Part shown: piece after piece, positions 17,215 to 24,855 of the stretch
Position numbering within the stretch: position 1 is the stretch's first letter
Layout: every line of letters starts with the position of its first letter
NCBI GenBank assembly: GCA_021796215.1
Contig: JAJYOK010000020.1
Location: 1 to 57,684 of the forward strand
Length of the DNA: 57,684 nt
Direction of reading: 5' to 3'
DNA from: Bacteroidota bacterium
GTDB taxonomy: Bacteria > Bacteroidota > Ignavibacteria > UBA10030 > UBA8401
The notes under the pieces: model-generated
What the model was told of the DNA's origin: nothing
Seen by the model: only the letters and a program-made list of their open reading frames with translations
Database searches by the model: none
Position numbers and translations under genes: made by a program

Positions 17215-18228
17215 TTAATAAATGAGATTGAAAAGATAACCCACCATGATGATTCCTGTTCCGACGATTCCGACAAAAATAAAAATCAGCGGCAGCTTCA
17301 AAACCTTTCGCAGAATGATCGTTTCCGGAAATGACAGCCCGATCACAGACATCATGAACGCAAGAACAGTTCCCAACGAAGCGCCTTTTTCGAGCAATGC
17401 CTGAACAACCGGAATTATCCCTGCGGCATTGGAATACATGGGAATTCCAATGAGCACCGAAACAGGCACAGACCACCACGCCGATTTTCCCATCAACGAT
17501 GCCATAAAATTTTCCGGCACATAACCATGGATTGCTGCACCGACTGCAATTCCCACAACAATATACACCCATACTTTTGCAACGATCTCTTTCACTGCGT
17601 CAATTCCGGCATCTATTCTTTCGGAAGATGAAACCTTCGTTTCCTCCGCCGCCTCATGATGCACCTGAATTTTGTACACCCATTCTTCCACGTAACGCTC
17701 GAGTTTCAATCTTCCGATGATATAACCGGAGACGATTGCAATACTTAATCCTGTGATAATATAAACTAATGCCACTTTCCATCCGAAGAGTCCGAAAAGC
17801 AAAACGACGGCGATCTCGTTGATCATCGGTGCGGCGATAAGAAAGGAAAACGTTACGCCGAGCGGAATTCCGGATTCAACAAATCCGAGGAAAAGCGGAA
17901 TGGCAGAGCAGGAACAAAACGGCGTTACAATGCCAAGCATACTTGACAAGATGTTTCCAATAAAGAGTTTCTTCCCGCCAAGAATTTTTCGCGTCCGCTC
18001 TGGAGAAAAATATGACCGGACAATTCCCACAGCAAAAACAATAAGTGTCAACAACAGCAGTACTTTGGGGACTTCAAAGATAAAAAAATGCACTGCGGAT
18101 GTGAGCGGGCCATTTTTTCCAAGATGAAAAATAGAATTGACGATAAAATCAGCGAGCGTTTCAAGATTGCTGTAGAGCACAGCCCATAACACAAGAAGCG
18201 CCGCGAGTATCCCTGTCTTTTGTTTCAT
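17215..18228 (-). CDS. Permease of the ArsP/YraQ family (DUF318)
   Basis: 337 residues with about eight membrane helices in two repeats. The family signature 'TPFCSCSAIPLFLGF' (C105, C107) is in the first half; a matching 'GIPMYSNAAGIIPVVQALL' is in the second. Family members include ArsP, which exports methylarsenite and other trivalent organoarsenicals. Because ArsM is encoded in the same island (23409-24170), export of methylated arsenic is a reasonable proposal, though YraQ relatives with other roles exist. It follows the small CxxC protein gene at 18235-18477 by six bases, a pairing common for this permease family. ATG at 18228 is preferred over a TTG one codon upstream. Confidence 0.85.
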   Translation of the reverse strand: MKQKTGILAALLVLWAVLYSNLETLADFIVNSIFHLGKNGPLTSAVHFFIFEVPKVLLLLTLIVFAVGIVRSYFSPERTRKILGGKKLFIGNILSSMLGIVTPFCSCSAIPLFLGFVESGIPLGVTFSFLIAAPMINEIAVVLLFGLFGWKVALVYIITGLSIAIVSGYIIGRLKLERYVEEWVYKIQVHHEAAEETKVSSSERIDAGIDAVKEIVAKVWVYIVVGIAVGAAIHGYVPENFMASLMGKSAWWSVPVSVLIGIPMYSNAAGIIPVVQALLEKGASLGTVLAFMMSVIGLSFPETIILRKVLKLPLIFIFVGIVGTGIIMVGYLFNLIY

Positions 18229-18234
18229 CAAATT

Positions 18235-18477
18235 TTACACTACCTCCTGTTTCAGAATTTCTTGAAGCTGAGCGACGGTCGGAACATGCCCTTGAACAAC
18301 AACTCTATTGTCAATCACGAGACTTGGAGTGCGCATAACTCCGTACGACGCGATTTGTTGAAAGTCTGTCACTTTTTCTATCGGAGCGCTGATGTTCAAT
18401 AATTTCATTGCTTCAATTGTACGTTGTTCTAACGTTCTGCAATTCATGCAGCCCGAACCAAGAACTTTAATAGTCAT
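18235..18477 (-). CDS. Small thioredoxin-fold CxxC protein (redox-active disulfide protein 2 type)
   Basis: 80-residue cytoplasmic protein starting 'MTIKVLGSGCMNCRTLEQRT', with C10 and C13 as the redox pair and the cis-proline region 'YGVMRTPSLVIDNRVV'. These mini-thioredoxins regularly sit next to ArsP/YraQ permeases and ArsR regulators; a thiol-transfer or metalloid-carrier role is suspected but not proven. The ATG at 18477 is preceded by AAGGAAAC at good spacing, so the longer upstream frame is not used. A decayed relative with nearly the same N-terminal protein sequence is at 21310-21429, and a second intact paralogue at 20063-20311. Confidence 0.85.
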   Translation of the reverse strand: MTIKVLGSGCMNCRTLEQRTIEAMKLLNISAPIEKVTDFQQIASYGVMRTPSLVIDNRVVVQGHVPTVAQLQEILKQEVV

Positions 18478-18550
18478 AATGTTTCCTTTTTTATGATTGT
18501 TATACCTTTCCGAAAAAAGCACGGGATCTCGTTTTACACTTTTGGGCGAG

Positions 18551-18961
18551 TTAATTGAAAAATATCTGATACTGAATTTCAGCTTCATTGATATTTTTAT
18601 TTCCGTTGAACTGTGTTTTATAACCTGACATCAATTTATTTTTTTGTGTGAAGTAGTAATTCAGTCCAATCAAATACCATTCGCTATCCATTGTTACCGA
18701 ATTAACGTCCTTGTATTTTTCTGTTTGAGTTAGTGATTGAAAATCGTTTGACAGATAGTAAGCGGCATACGCATAATAGCCCCACGCACTGTGATTGCTG
18801 ATATCCGCTTGTACAAATTCGCCTTGGAAATCGAATCCGGCGATTTTCAGTTGGCAGTGGATTCCATATCGGTAATCATTCACCGTTACGACAACATTCG
18901 GAAGCGTGCAATGTATTAACTCAAATTTATCATAAAACGCTTTCCTGTTTATAGTCTCCAA
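18551..18961 (-). pseudogene. C-terminal fragment of a porin (Porin_O_P-like)
   Basis: About 136 codons of amphipathic beta strands: 'GIHCQLKIAGFDFQGEFVQ', 'WGYYAYAAYYLS', 'SEWYLIGLNYYFTQKNKLMS', then a last strand ending near Phe. This resembles the C-terminal third of phosphate-selective porin O/P family barrels, which are normally about 350-450 residues. There is no signal peptide, no ATG at the start, and the CcdA gene ends 13 bases upstream, so the N-terminal two-thirds are missing. I read it as a remnant left by insertion or deletion inside the arsenic/thiol island. A short independent outer-membrane gene is less likely. Confidence 0.65.
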
Positions 18962-18973
18962 TTTTTTCAGGCC

Positions 18974-19666
18974 TCAATGTAGTAAATACACGCCGCCCAG
19001 AATTACCAAAACTCCGCAAACTCTCTTAACCCATAGAATTGCTTTCGAACCATCGCTCCAGTTTAAGTATTTCTGAATTTCCCCCGTTAATGTTCCGGCG
19101 CCGACAATAACCGAGCAATGTCCGACTCCAAATGCAAGAAGAAAAATTATAGCCAGAGAATAATTCGTCTGCGCTGTTTGAAAAACTACGCCAAGCACCG
19201 GCGCCATGTAAGCAAATGTGCAAGGTCCTAATGCTAAACCAAACAATAATCCAAGAATTAATGCCGCAATCAGCCCGCGGACGGTTGTCGGTTGAAGAGA
19301 AAATGTATTCCATTGCAGACTGATGACATCCAGCAAATACAATCCAATGATGAAGAAAACTCCCGCGACAAAATAGTTGCCGATGTGTCCGACATCTCCC
19401 ATCAGTCTTCCCATTGAAGCGGTAACCACACCAATCAGTGCTATAGTAATTAAAATGCCTACAGCAAAAATCAAAGAAATGGAAAATGTTCTGCCGGAGG
19501 AAATTTTCCCCTGTGATGCAATATAACCGACCACTAGCGGAATGCTGGAAAGATGACATGGCGAAAGTAAAATGCTCAACACACCCCAGCCGAATGATGC
19601 TGCGATTGCCAGCCACACAGAGCCGGTCATCGCGTTATACAGTGCTGTGAAAATATTCTCATACAT
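18974..19666 (-). CDS. ccdA: CcdA-like cytochrome c biogenesis/thiol transporter
   Basis: 230 residues and about six membrane helices. The two cysteines that shuttle electrons are in 'LLSPCHLSSIP' (C37) and 'LGPCTFAYMAPVLG', each in the canonical Pro-Cys context of the CcdA/DsbD family. CcdA moves reducing equivalents from cytoplasmic thioredoxin to periplasmic thiol proteins. Immediately upstream is a secreted thioredoxin (one base apart), its obvious partner. Placement in an arsenic island suggests it supplies thiols for metalloid handling, not only for cytochrome c maturation; that is inference. Confidence 0.88.
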   Translation of the reverse strand: MYENIFTALYNAMTGSVWLAIAASFGWGVLSILLSPCHLSSIPLVVGYIASQGKISSGRTFSISLIFAVGILITIALIGVVTASMGRLMGDVGHIGNYFVAGVFFIIGLYLLDVISLQWNTFSLQPTTVRGLIAALILGLLFGLALGPCTFAYMAPVLGVVFQTAQTNYSLAIIFLLAFGVGHCSVIVGAGTLTGEIQKYLNWSDGSKAILWVKRVCGVLVILGGVYLLH

Positions 19667-19667
19667 G

Positions 19668-20066
19668 TCAATTGCCGGTCTTCGTGAGTGTTAGGCCGCG
19701 TTCCTTGAAAATTTTATGAATTTCACTTTCGGGGAAAAATCCTTCGTGACGGAAAAATTCTTTCCCGTTCTCATCCAAAAACACCTGTGTGGGGATGAGG
19801 CGAATCCTGTATTTCTGTGCATACGGCTGTTGTTCTTCGGTCCACACATCGTAAAAAATTACTTTCACTTTCTCTCCGTATTTCTGTTCGATGGCTTTCA
19901 TTACCGGCTGCATTTTTTTGCAGGGGATACAGTTAACGGAGCCAAGTTCAATAAACGTGATCATCGGCTTTTTCGACGGAGATGTTTCGGTTTTTTGCTG
20001 TGAGAATACAATTGATGCCTGACTGATAAATGCTATCAGCAATACCAAAAAAAGGGCTGCTTTCAT
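19668..20066 (-). CDS. Secreted thioredoxin-family protein
   Basis: 132 residues with a cleavable-type signal peptide (about 1-22, ending near 'SIVFSQQ') and a thioredoxin domain with active site CIPC (C46-C49) in 'ELGSVNCIPCKKMQPVMKAI'. The cis-proline region is 'IRLIPTQVFLDENGKE'. It should act in the periplasm as a thiol reductant receiving electrons from the adjacent CcdA-like protein. Its start codon overlaps the stop of the small CxxC gene upstream (ATGA), so three thiol-redox genes are tightly coupled: 20063-20311, this gene and ccdA. Confidence 0.9.
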   Translation of the reverse strand: MKAALFLVLLIAFISQASIVFSQQKTETSPSKKPMITFIELGSVNCIPCKKMQPVMKAIEQKYGEKVKVIFYDVWTEEQQPYAQKYRIRLIPTQVFLDENGKEFFRHEGFFPESEIHKIFKERGLTLTKTGN

Positions 20067-20311
20067 TCTGTCATTCCTTCCTTAATCCATGTAATAATTT
20101 GTTCGTCTTTGGGAATAATACCGACACTTTTTACCTTTTCATTTATCACAAGTCCCGGTGTCGAAAGAATTCCATACTTCATTATTTCCATGATGTCTTC
20201 GACTTTTATTATCACCGCGTCTAATTGATGTTTGGCAACCAGTTCGGATACTTTTACATTCAGTGCTTTACATTTTGAACAGCCTGAACCGAGTATTTTT
20301 ATTGTTGTCAT
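20063..20311 (-). CDS. Small thioredoxin-fold CxxC protein, paralogue
   Basis: 82-residue cytoplasmic mini-thioredoxin: 'MTTIKILGSGCSKCKALN' with C11 and C14, then 'MKYGILSTPGLVINEKV' around the cis-proline. It is homologous to the protein at 18235-18477 but diverged. It overlaps the secreted thioredoxin gene by four bases. A role as thiol relay or metalloid-binding protein in this island is probable but not shown by the sequence. Confidence 0.85.
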   Translation of the reverse strand: MTTIKILGSGCSKCKALNVKVSELVAKHQLDAVIIKVEDIMEIMKYGILSTPGLVINEKVKSVGIIPKDEQIITWIKEGMTE

Positions 20312-20328
20312 GATTTCCGCTTATTGTA

Positions 20329-21219
20329 TCAATAAATCAAATTAAGATTCTCGCATACCTGGCATTCGAACTGAAATGTACAGTGTGTCAGATCAAATCG
20401 TTCGTGCAGCGCATGCTCTAATTGGTTCTTTAGTGCCGTTGTTTTGCTCAATAAACCGTCGCCTATAGTGATATGTGCTTCAAAATGAATGTCGTGGTCA
20501 TTCATCCGCCATATGTGAACATGATGAACGTTGCTGATTTCAGGAAATGTTTTTGTGACAAATCTTTCGACTTCCTGAATATCAATCTCAGGCGGAACAG
20601 ACATCATCACGACATCAGTCGCTTCTTTGATGATGAGGTACGATTCCCGAACGATATAAAGCGAGATAAGAATTGTGAGAAAAGGATCAATCCAGTAGAT
20701 ATTAAACTGAAGTATGAACAATGCCCCGATGATGACGGCGAGACTCGAAACAGCATCGCTCAGCAAATGCAAATATGCCGCTTTCATATTCATATTCTTA
20801 TTGGCATCTCGTTTCAGCAGCAGTGTGCCAACAACATTTGCAAGAAGGCCTCCGGTAGCGACAATCAGCATTGTGGCTCCGTTTACCTCTAAAGGGGTAG
20901 AGAATCGTTCAATCGCTTCTTTAATCAGAAAAAAACTGATAATAACAAGCGTTGAGGCGTTCAGAATGGCTGCAAGAATTTCTGCACGTTTCAATCCAAA
21001 CGTGTATTTATATGAATTCGGTCTTTTGCTTAATCTGTTTGCAATATACGTGATGATAATTGCTAAGCCGTCGCTAAAGTTGTGAAGCGCATCGGAAATG
21101 AGCGACAAGCTTCCCGAAAATATTCCACCGATGATTTCTATAACGGTGATGAAAAAATTCAGCGCCATTGTTATAACGAGACGAGAGCCGCTTATTGCAT
21201 AAGTGTGTGAATGTGCCAT
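20329..21219 (-). CDS. Cation diffusion facilitator (CzcD/ZitB-like)
   Basis: 296 residues. Six membrane helices occupy about 10-205, with metal-site residues 'SLISDALHNFSDGLAI' in helix II (HxxxD) and 'AAYLHLLSDAVSSLAV' in helix V (HxxxD). A cytoplasmic C-terminal domain ('NVHHVHIWRMNDHDIHFEAH') binds further metal. CDF proteins exchange Zn, Cd, Co or Ni for protons and export them from the cytoplasm. A histidine is present at the N-terminus (MAHSHTY) but the loop is not strongly His-rich. It shares the direction and island of the thiol and arsenic genes, extending the island to divalent metals. Confidence 0.92.
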   Translation of the reverse strand: MAHSHTYAISGSRLVITMALNFFITVIEIIGGIFSGSLSLISDALHNFSDGLAIIITYIANRLSKRPNSYKYTFGLKRAEILAAILNASTLVIISFFLIKEAIERFSTPLEVNGATMLIVATGGLLANVVGTLLLKRDANKNMNMKAAYLHLLSDAVSSLAVIIGALFILQFNIYWIDPFLTILISLYIVRESYLIIKEATDVVMMSVPPEIDIQEVERFVTKTFPEISNVHHVHIWRMNDHDIHFEAHITIGDGLLSKTTALKNQLEHALHERFDLTHCTFQFECQVCENLNLIY

Positions 21220-21309
21220 TACAAATACTCACCAAATAATAGACCGGCAACAACAGAGAGTGTCATAATTAAAAGAATTTATATTTGATTTTTCCACTGA
21301 TGGTACGCT

Positions 21310-21429
21310 GCTTTGCCAAACAACTTTTTCTATGTTTGAGTTAAAGTTCATTTGTTAAAGGGCTTCAACGGTTCTGCGTTCCAGTGTTCTGCAATTCATA
21401 CATCCGGGCACTAACACTTTAATTGTCAC
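21310..21429 (-). pseudogene. Decayed 5' end of a small CxxC thioredoxin-fold gene
   Basis: From a GTG at 21429 the frame reads 'VTIKVLVPGCMNCRTLERRT' then VEAL and stops at 21355-21357. This closely matches the start of the intact protein at 18235-18477. Past the stop, a shifted frame gives 'QMNFNSNIEKVV', echoing 'LLNISAPIEKVTD' of the intact copy. So this is a frameshifted, truncated homologue lying directly downstream of the ArsR gene at 21469-21786. DNA identity to the intact copy is clearly lower than protein identity, so it is not a very recent duplicate. Confidence 0.75.
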
Positions 21430-21468
21430 ATACTGTTTCCCTTAATCTGACAGTCCTGTAACTTAGGT

Positions 21469-21786
21469 TTATACTTCTTCGAGCACTCCAGCCTGAGTTT
21501 CAATGCTTCGTTTGGCGATTGCTGCCGCGAGGTCAAGAATCTTAAATACTCGTTCATCAGCTATTTTGTAATTCACCCGCAATCCATCTTTCCACGAAAT
21601 AACAATGCCTTGCTGCACTAAAATTTTCATGTGGCGGGAAAGGTTCGACTGCTCAAGGTCCAATTTAGGAGCAATTTCACAGTTACATTTCACTCCGTTT
21701 TTCAAAAATTCCAAAATGCGAACTCTGTTTGGATGTGCGAGCGCACTTAAAATATTTGCCTTTAATTCTTCCTGTGTTTTTTGCAT
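21469..21786 (-). CDS. arsR: ArsR/SmtB family metalloregulator
   Basis: 105 residues, a winged-helix repressor. The metalloid-binding pair is in 'GVKCNCEIAPKLDLEQSNLS' (C34, C36), at the alpha-3 position of classical ArsR proteins; 'SNLSRHMKILVQQGIVISW' is the recognition helix and wing. It senses As(III)/Sb(III) or a thiophilic metal and derepresses when bound. The perfect inverted repeat at 21813-21836 upstream is its likely operator. Downstream on the same strand lie the remnant CxxC gene, the CDF transporter and the thiol genes, which it probably controls. Confidence 0.9.
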   Translation of the reverse strand: MQKTQEELKANILSALAHPNRVRILEFLKNGVKCNCEIAPKLDLEQSNLSRHMKILVQQGIVISWKDGLRVNYKIADERVFKILDLAAAIAKRSIETQAGVLEEV

Positions 21787-21812
21787 GACGCCCTCGTTAC
21801 ATGACTAATTGA

Positions 21813-21836
21813 CTATATGAGCAATTACTCATATAG
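21813..21836. promoter_or_regulatory. ArsR operator palindrome, upstream of 21469-21786
   Basis: CTATATGAG (21813-21821) and CTCATATAG (21828-21836), a perfect 9-bp inverted repeat with a 6-base centre, 27 bases before the arsR start codon. Size and A/T-rich outer arms fit ArsR/SmtB operators. Confidence 0.75.
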
Positions 21837-21924
21837 TGTGCCAGAAAAATCTTCTGGTATTGAAAGATTTATGCATCTTGATTCTGACAATTATTATTTT
21901 TGCAATAACCCGCTCTTAGAAATC

Positions 21925-22983
21925 TCAAACGTCAGAAGTTTGTATATCGAAATATTTCACTTTAATCCACAACGATACATTCACAAGAAGAATAAGCACC
22001 GGAACTTCCACCAGCGGTCCAATCACTGTGGCAAATGCAACTTGTGAATTAATGCCGAAGACAGCTACTGCAACAGCAATCGCCAGTTCAAAGTCGTTGC
22101 TTCCTGCGGTGAATGAAACGGTCGCCGCTTTTTCGTACGACGCACCGATGCGCTTAGCGATGAAGAACGTAATGAAAAACATTCCTGCAAAATAAAAGAT
22201 GTACGGAACCGCAACCCGGATAACATCCATCGGCAGTTCAATAATCTTTTCCCCTTTCAGCGAGAACATTACAAAGATTGTGAAGAGCAACGCTAAAGGC
22301 GTAAGCATAGAAATTTTGGGAACTAACTTTTTATGATACCATTCTTTACTCTTGGCACGAAGAAGAACTGCACGCGTTACTATTCCTGCGATAAATGGAA
22401 TTCCAAGATAGGTGAGAACAGTAACTGCAATCTTCCCAATGGATATTTCTACCAGCGTTCCTTTAAATCCAAAGAGCGGCGGAAGCAGTGTAATGAAGAG
22501 ATAAGCATACACCGAATAGAGAAATACCTGAAAGATGGCGTTGAATGCCACCAGCCCCGCCGCAAGTTCCGAATCTCCTTTTGCCAAATCGTTCCACACA
22601 AGCACCATGGCAATACAGCGCGCAAGTCCGACAAGAATGACACCGATCATCAGCTCCGGCTTGTCCGGCAAAAAAATAATTGCAAAAATGAACATCACCA
22701 ACGGGCCGAATACCCAGTTTTGCAGCAGTGAAAGCGACAATATCTTAACATTCTTGAACACAACTGGAAGCTCTTCGTATTTCACTTTTGCGAGTGGCGG
22801 ATACATCATTAAAATGAGGCCAATTGCAATAGGAATATTTGTTGTGCCGGAACTTAACGAATCCCAGAAACCTGCAATGCCAGGATACAACGCTCCGGCC
22901 GCTACGCCAAAAGCCATGACAAGAAAGATCCAAACAGTTAAATACCGGTCAAAGAATGGAAGTTTGCCTGATACGGTGCTCAT
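21925..22983 (-). CDS. acr3: ACR3 family arsenite efflux transporter
   Basis: 352 residues, about ten membrane helices, normal for ACR3. The conserved cysteine is in '[20 protein letters not shown]' (helix 4) and the essential second signature is '[18 protein letters not shown]'. It extrudes arsenite as the anion using the proton gradient. The arsC stop overlaps this start (ATGA), and it closes the four-gene run arsR-arsM-arsC-acr3. An intact reading frame and all signature regions make function secure. Confidence 0.95.
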   Translation of the reverse strand: MSTVSGKLPFFDRYLTVWIFLVMAFGVAAGALYPGIAGFWDSLSSGTTNIPIAIGLILMMYPPLAKVKYEELPVVFKNVKILSLSLLQNWVFGPLVMFIFAIIFLPDKPELMIGVILVGLARCIAMVLVWNDLAKGDSELAAGLVAFNAIFQVFLYSVYAYLFITLLPPLFGFKGTLVEISIGKIAVTVLTYLGIPFIAGIVTRAVLLRAKSKEWYHKKLVPKISMLTPLALLFTIFVMFSLKGEKIIELPMDVIRVAVPYIFYFAGMFFITFFIAKRIGASYEKAATVSFTAGSNDFELAIAVAVAVFGINSQVAFATVIGPLVEVPVLILLVNVSLWIKVKYFDIQTSDV

Positions 22984-23408
22984 AACGATTCCTTTAAAAT
23001 ATTTTCTGTGTAGAAGCGAAAAAAACCATTCTTGATTTCATCGCGAACGCGGCGGAATACGGCAAGAATTTCTTCTTCTGTTCCGGTTGCTTCTGCGGGA
23101 TCATCGAATCCGATGTGCAGACGATGCCGAACACTTCCGACAAAGACCGGGCATGTTTCCCGCGCATTATTACACACCGTTATTACATAATCGAAAGAGT
23201 GCGAAAGAAATTGCTCAACAGATTTCGGGTAATTTTTGCTGAGGTCAATTCCAACTTCGTTCATTACCTGAATCGCTTTGGAATGAACGCGCGACGCAAT
23301 GTTTGTACCTGCAGAAAAAACTTCCAATGATGAATCGAATGATTTCACAAACGCTTCTGCCATTTGGCTTCGGCACGAATTGCCGGTGCAAAGAACGAGG
23401 ATTTTCAT
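22980..23408 (-). CDS. arsC: Arsenate reductase, thioredoxin-coupled
   Basis: 142 residues of the low-molecular-weight tyrosine-phosphatase fold. The P-loop is '[14 protein letters not shown]' (C7...R13) and the redox pair is C79 and C86 in '[11 protein letters not shown]'. These three cysteines correspond to Cys10, Cys82 and Cys89 of the pI258-type enzymes that use thioredoxin, not glutaredoxin. It reduces As(V) to As(III) in the cytoplasm, providing substrate for ACR3 and ArsM. The many thioredoxin-like genes in the same island fit that electron source. It follows arsM with no gap and overlaps acr3 by four bases. Confidence 0.95.
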   Translation of the reverse strand: MKILVLCTGNSCRSQMAEAFVKSFDSSLEVFSAGTNIASRVHSKAIQVMNEVGIDLSKNYPKSVEQFLSHSFDYVITVCNNARETCPVFVGSVRHRLHIGFDDPAEATGTEEEILAVFRRVRDEIKNGFFRFYTENILKESL

Positions 23409-24170
23409 TTATTTCACACCACCGACTGTGATACTTTCAAGTCTGAAAGGAATGCCGTCATCGGATGGATATTGCTTCTCGCTCACTATGGTAACATCAA
23501 CAAAACCGGCGGCTTTGATCACGTTAAGATATTCCTCTTTCTCCATCGCGCCGCCAACGCACCCCGCCCACAACTGCATGTCATCCCGCACTTCATTGGG
23601 AATTGTTCCGACTGAAACGACATCGGAAATTGTAAATTTTCCGCCGATCTTCAGCACGCGGTAAATTTCCGAAAATGCTTTTTTCTTGTCGGGCACCAAA
23701 TTGATCACACAATTACTGATAACGCGGTCAACCGAATTCGCATCAACCGGCAAATTTTCAACTTCACCTTTTCGAAACTCAGCGTTTGCTATTCCCAACT
23801 TCTCTTTATTCGCGTTCGCGCGGTTAATCATCGCATCCGTCATATCAATACCGATAGCTTTTCCGGTCGCGCCGACATTCTGCGAGGCAAGAAAAACATC
23901 AATGCCCGCACCGGAGCCAAGATCAAGCACGGTCATTCCTTCTTCTAAATCTGCAAACGCCGTCGGTGTTCCGCAGCCAAGACCGAGATCTGCGGCTTCA
24001 GTAATTTTCTCATCGGCATTTACATACGAATCATTCATTGAAATCGCAACGGGCTGTTGCGGGCTTGAATCGCAGCCGCAATTCGGACCGCATCCCTGCT
24101 TTGTCGGGACTGAAGATGCAATTTCCCCATATTGTTCACGTACCGCTTGTTTTAATTCTTCACTTGTCAT
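23409..24170 (-). CDS. arsM: Arsenite S-adenosylmethionine methyltransferase
   Basis: 253 residues. SAM motif I is 'VLDLGSGAGIDVFLASQNVG' (about 81-100). The three cysteines required for As(III) methylation are present: C66 in 'DLGLGCGTPTAF', C154 in 'VISNCVINLVPDKKKAF' and C204 in 'LWAGCVGGAMEKEEY'. An extra N-terminal cluster C27, C31, C33 ('QGCGPNCGCD') may assist metalloid or thiol binding. ArsM yields methylarsenite and then dimethyl or volatile trimethyl forms. It sits between arsR and arsC in a single run. The ArsP-like permease at 17215-18228 would suit export of its products. Confidence 0.94.
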   Translation of the reverse strand: MTSEELKQAVREQYGEIASSVPTKQGCGPNCGCDSSPQQPVAISMNDSYVNADEKITEAADLGLGCGTPTAFADLEEGMTVLDLGSGAGIDVFLASQNVGATGKAIGIDMTDAMINRANANKEKLGIANAEFRKGEVENLPVDANSVDRVISNCVINLVPDKKKAFSEIYRVLKIGGKFTISDVVSVGTIPNEVRDDMQLWAGCVGGAMEKEEYLNVIKAAGFVDVTIVSEKQYPSDDGIPFRLESITVGGVK

Positions 24171-24190
24171 TATTTTTTTCCTTTCAGGGT

Positions 24191-24577
24191 TTATTTACAA
24201 ATAGCCGTGATGTTCGATGGTTTAATAACAGAGAATGTTGTGCAGCAGCCTTTTTTAATGTTTCGTGTGAGAAGTTTCGCGTCACTCTGTGCCACAGGCT
24301 GCGAGCGCACAATTTCTGAAACGCAATCCAATATTTGCTTGTGCTCTGGATTTTTCGGTTTTGAAACGGAGTAGAGTTTCCACAATCCTTGTCGGCGCTC
24401 GGTTACCAATTGCGCTTTCTTCAAGTAGGCGAGATGACGTGAGACTTTCGTTTGAGTGAATCCCATGGTGGCTTCGATATCGCAGACGCATAACTCTCCG
24501 GATGTCAGCAAAATACTGATAATCCTCAGCCGTGATTCATCAGAAAGCGCCTTAAAAACATTTGCCAGATTTTTCAT
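24191..24577 (-). CDS. arsR: ArsR family arsenic repressor
   Basis: 128 residues. It has the textbook metalloid site 'GELCVCDIEATMGFTQTKVS' (C30, C32) and wing 'RRQGLWKLYSVSK'. The C-terminus adds 'KKGCCTTFSVIKPS', two adjacent cysteines that could be a second thiol ligand set. It is the first gene of the arsR-arsM-arsC-acr3 run, 20 bases before arsM. A 28-base inverted repeat at 24590-24617 just upstream is the likely operator. It is clearly distinct from the ArsR at 21469-21786, so the island has two regulators. Confidence 0.93.
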   Translation of the reverse strand: MKNLANVFKALSDESRLRIISILLTSGELCVCDIEATMGFTQTKVSRHLAYLKKAQLVTERRQGLWKLYSVSKPKNPEHKQILDCVSEIVRSQPVAQSDAKLLTRNIKKGCCTTFSVIKPSNITAICK

Positions 24578-24589
24578 ACCATGCCTTTG

Positions 24590-24617
24590 AACTATATTTG
24601 TTTAAACGAATATAGTT
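24590..24617. promoter_or_regulatory. ArsR operator palindrome, upstream of 24191-24577
   Basis: 28-base inverted repeat: arms AACTATATT (24590-24598) and AATATAGTT (24609-24617) around a GTTTAAAC core, with one mismatched pair. It begins 13 bases before the arsR start codon. Its core differs from the operator at 21813-21836, suggesting separate specificities. Confidence 0.75.
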
Positions 24618-24784
24618 TTAATTTGTTCCAAAGACAAGTAAAAAAAATCCTTAAAACGCGGATCGAAAAGAGTGATCGGTGCATCCAATTGAGAGCGAAC
24701 AAACGAATTATTCCTTTCGTCTCAGCGTTACAAAAGTATCGCTTATCAGATACTTTTGGTTCTCTGAATTTTATTTCTTACTTT

Positions 24785-24814
24785 TACACCGCAGGCGGGT
24801 TCACCTGCGGCGGA
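24785..24814. repeat. Degenerate 30-bp twin-hairpin element
   Basis: Halves TACACCGCAGGCGGG and TTCACCTGCGGCGGA. Length and spacing match the intact twin-hairpin copies, with several substitutions that weaken both stems. It sits 42 bases before the TlpA-like start codon. Confidence 0.5.
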
Positions 24815-24855
24815 AGTTCACATTTTTTCGTCACACTTTATTTTACCGAGGCTGT

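Noticed and set aside
17075-17572. 165-codon frame (-) rich in Cys and Arg inside the permease region
   Set aside because: It lies in another frame of the permease, which has clear family motifs.
24095-24125. TCCCGACAAAG-type sequence in the N-terminal part of arsM, resembling the hairpin at 34974-34990
   Set aside because: The second arm does not pair well, and the encoded cysteine cluster can be explained as part of the protein.
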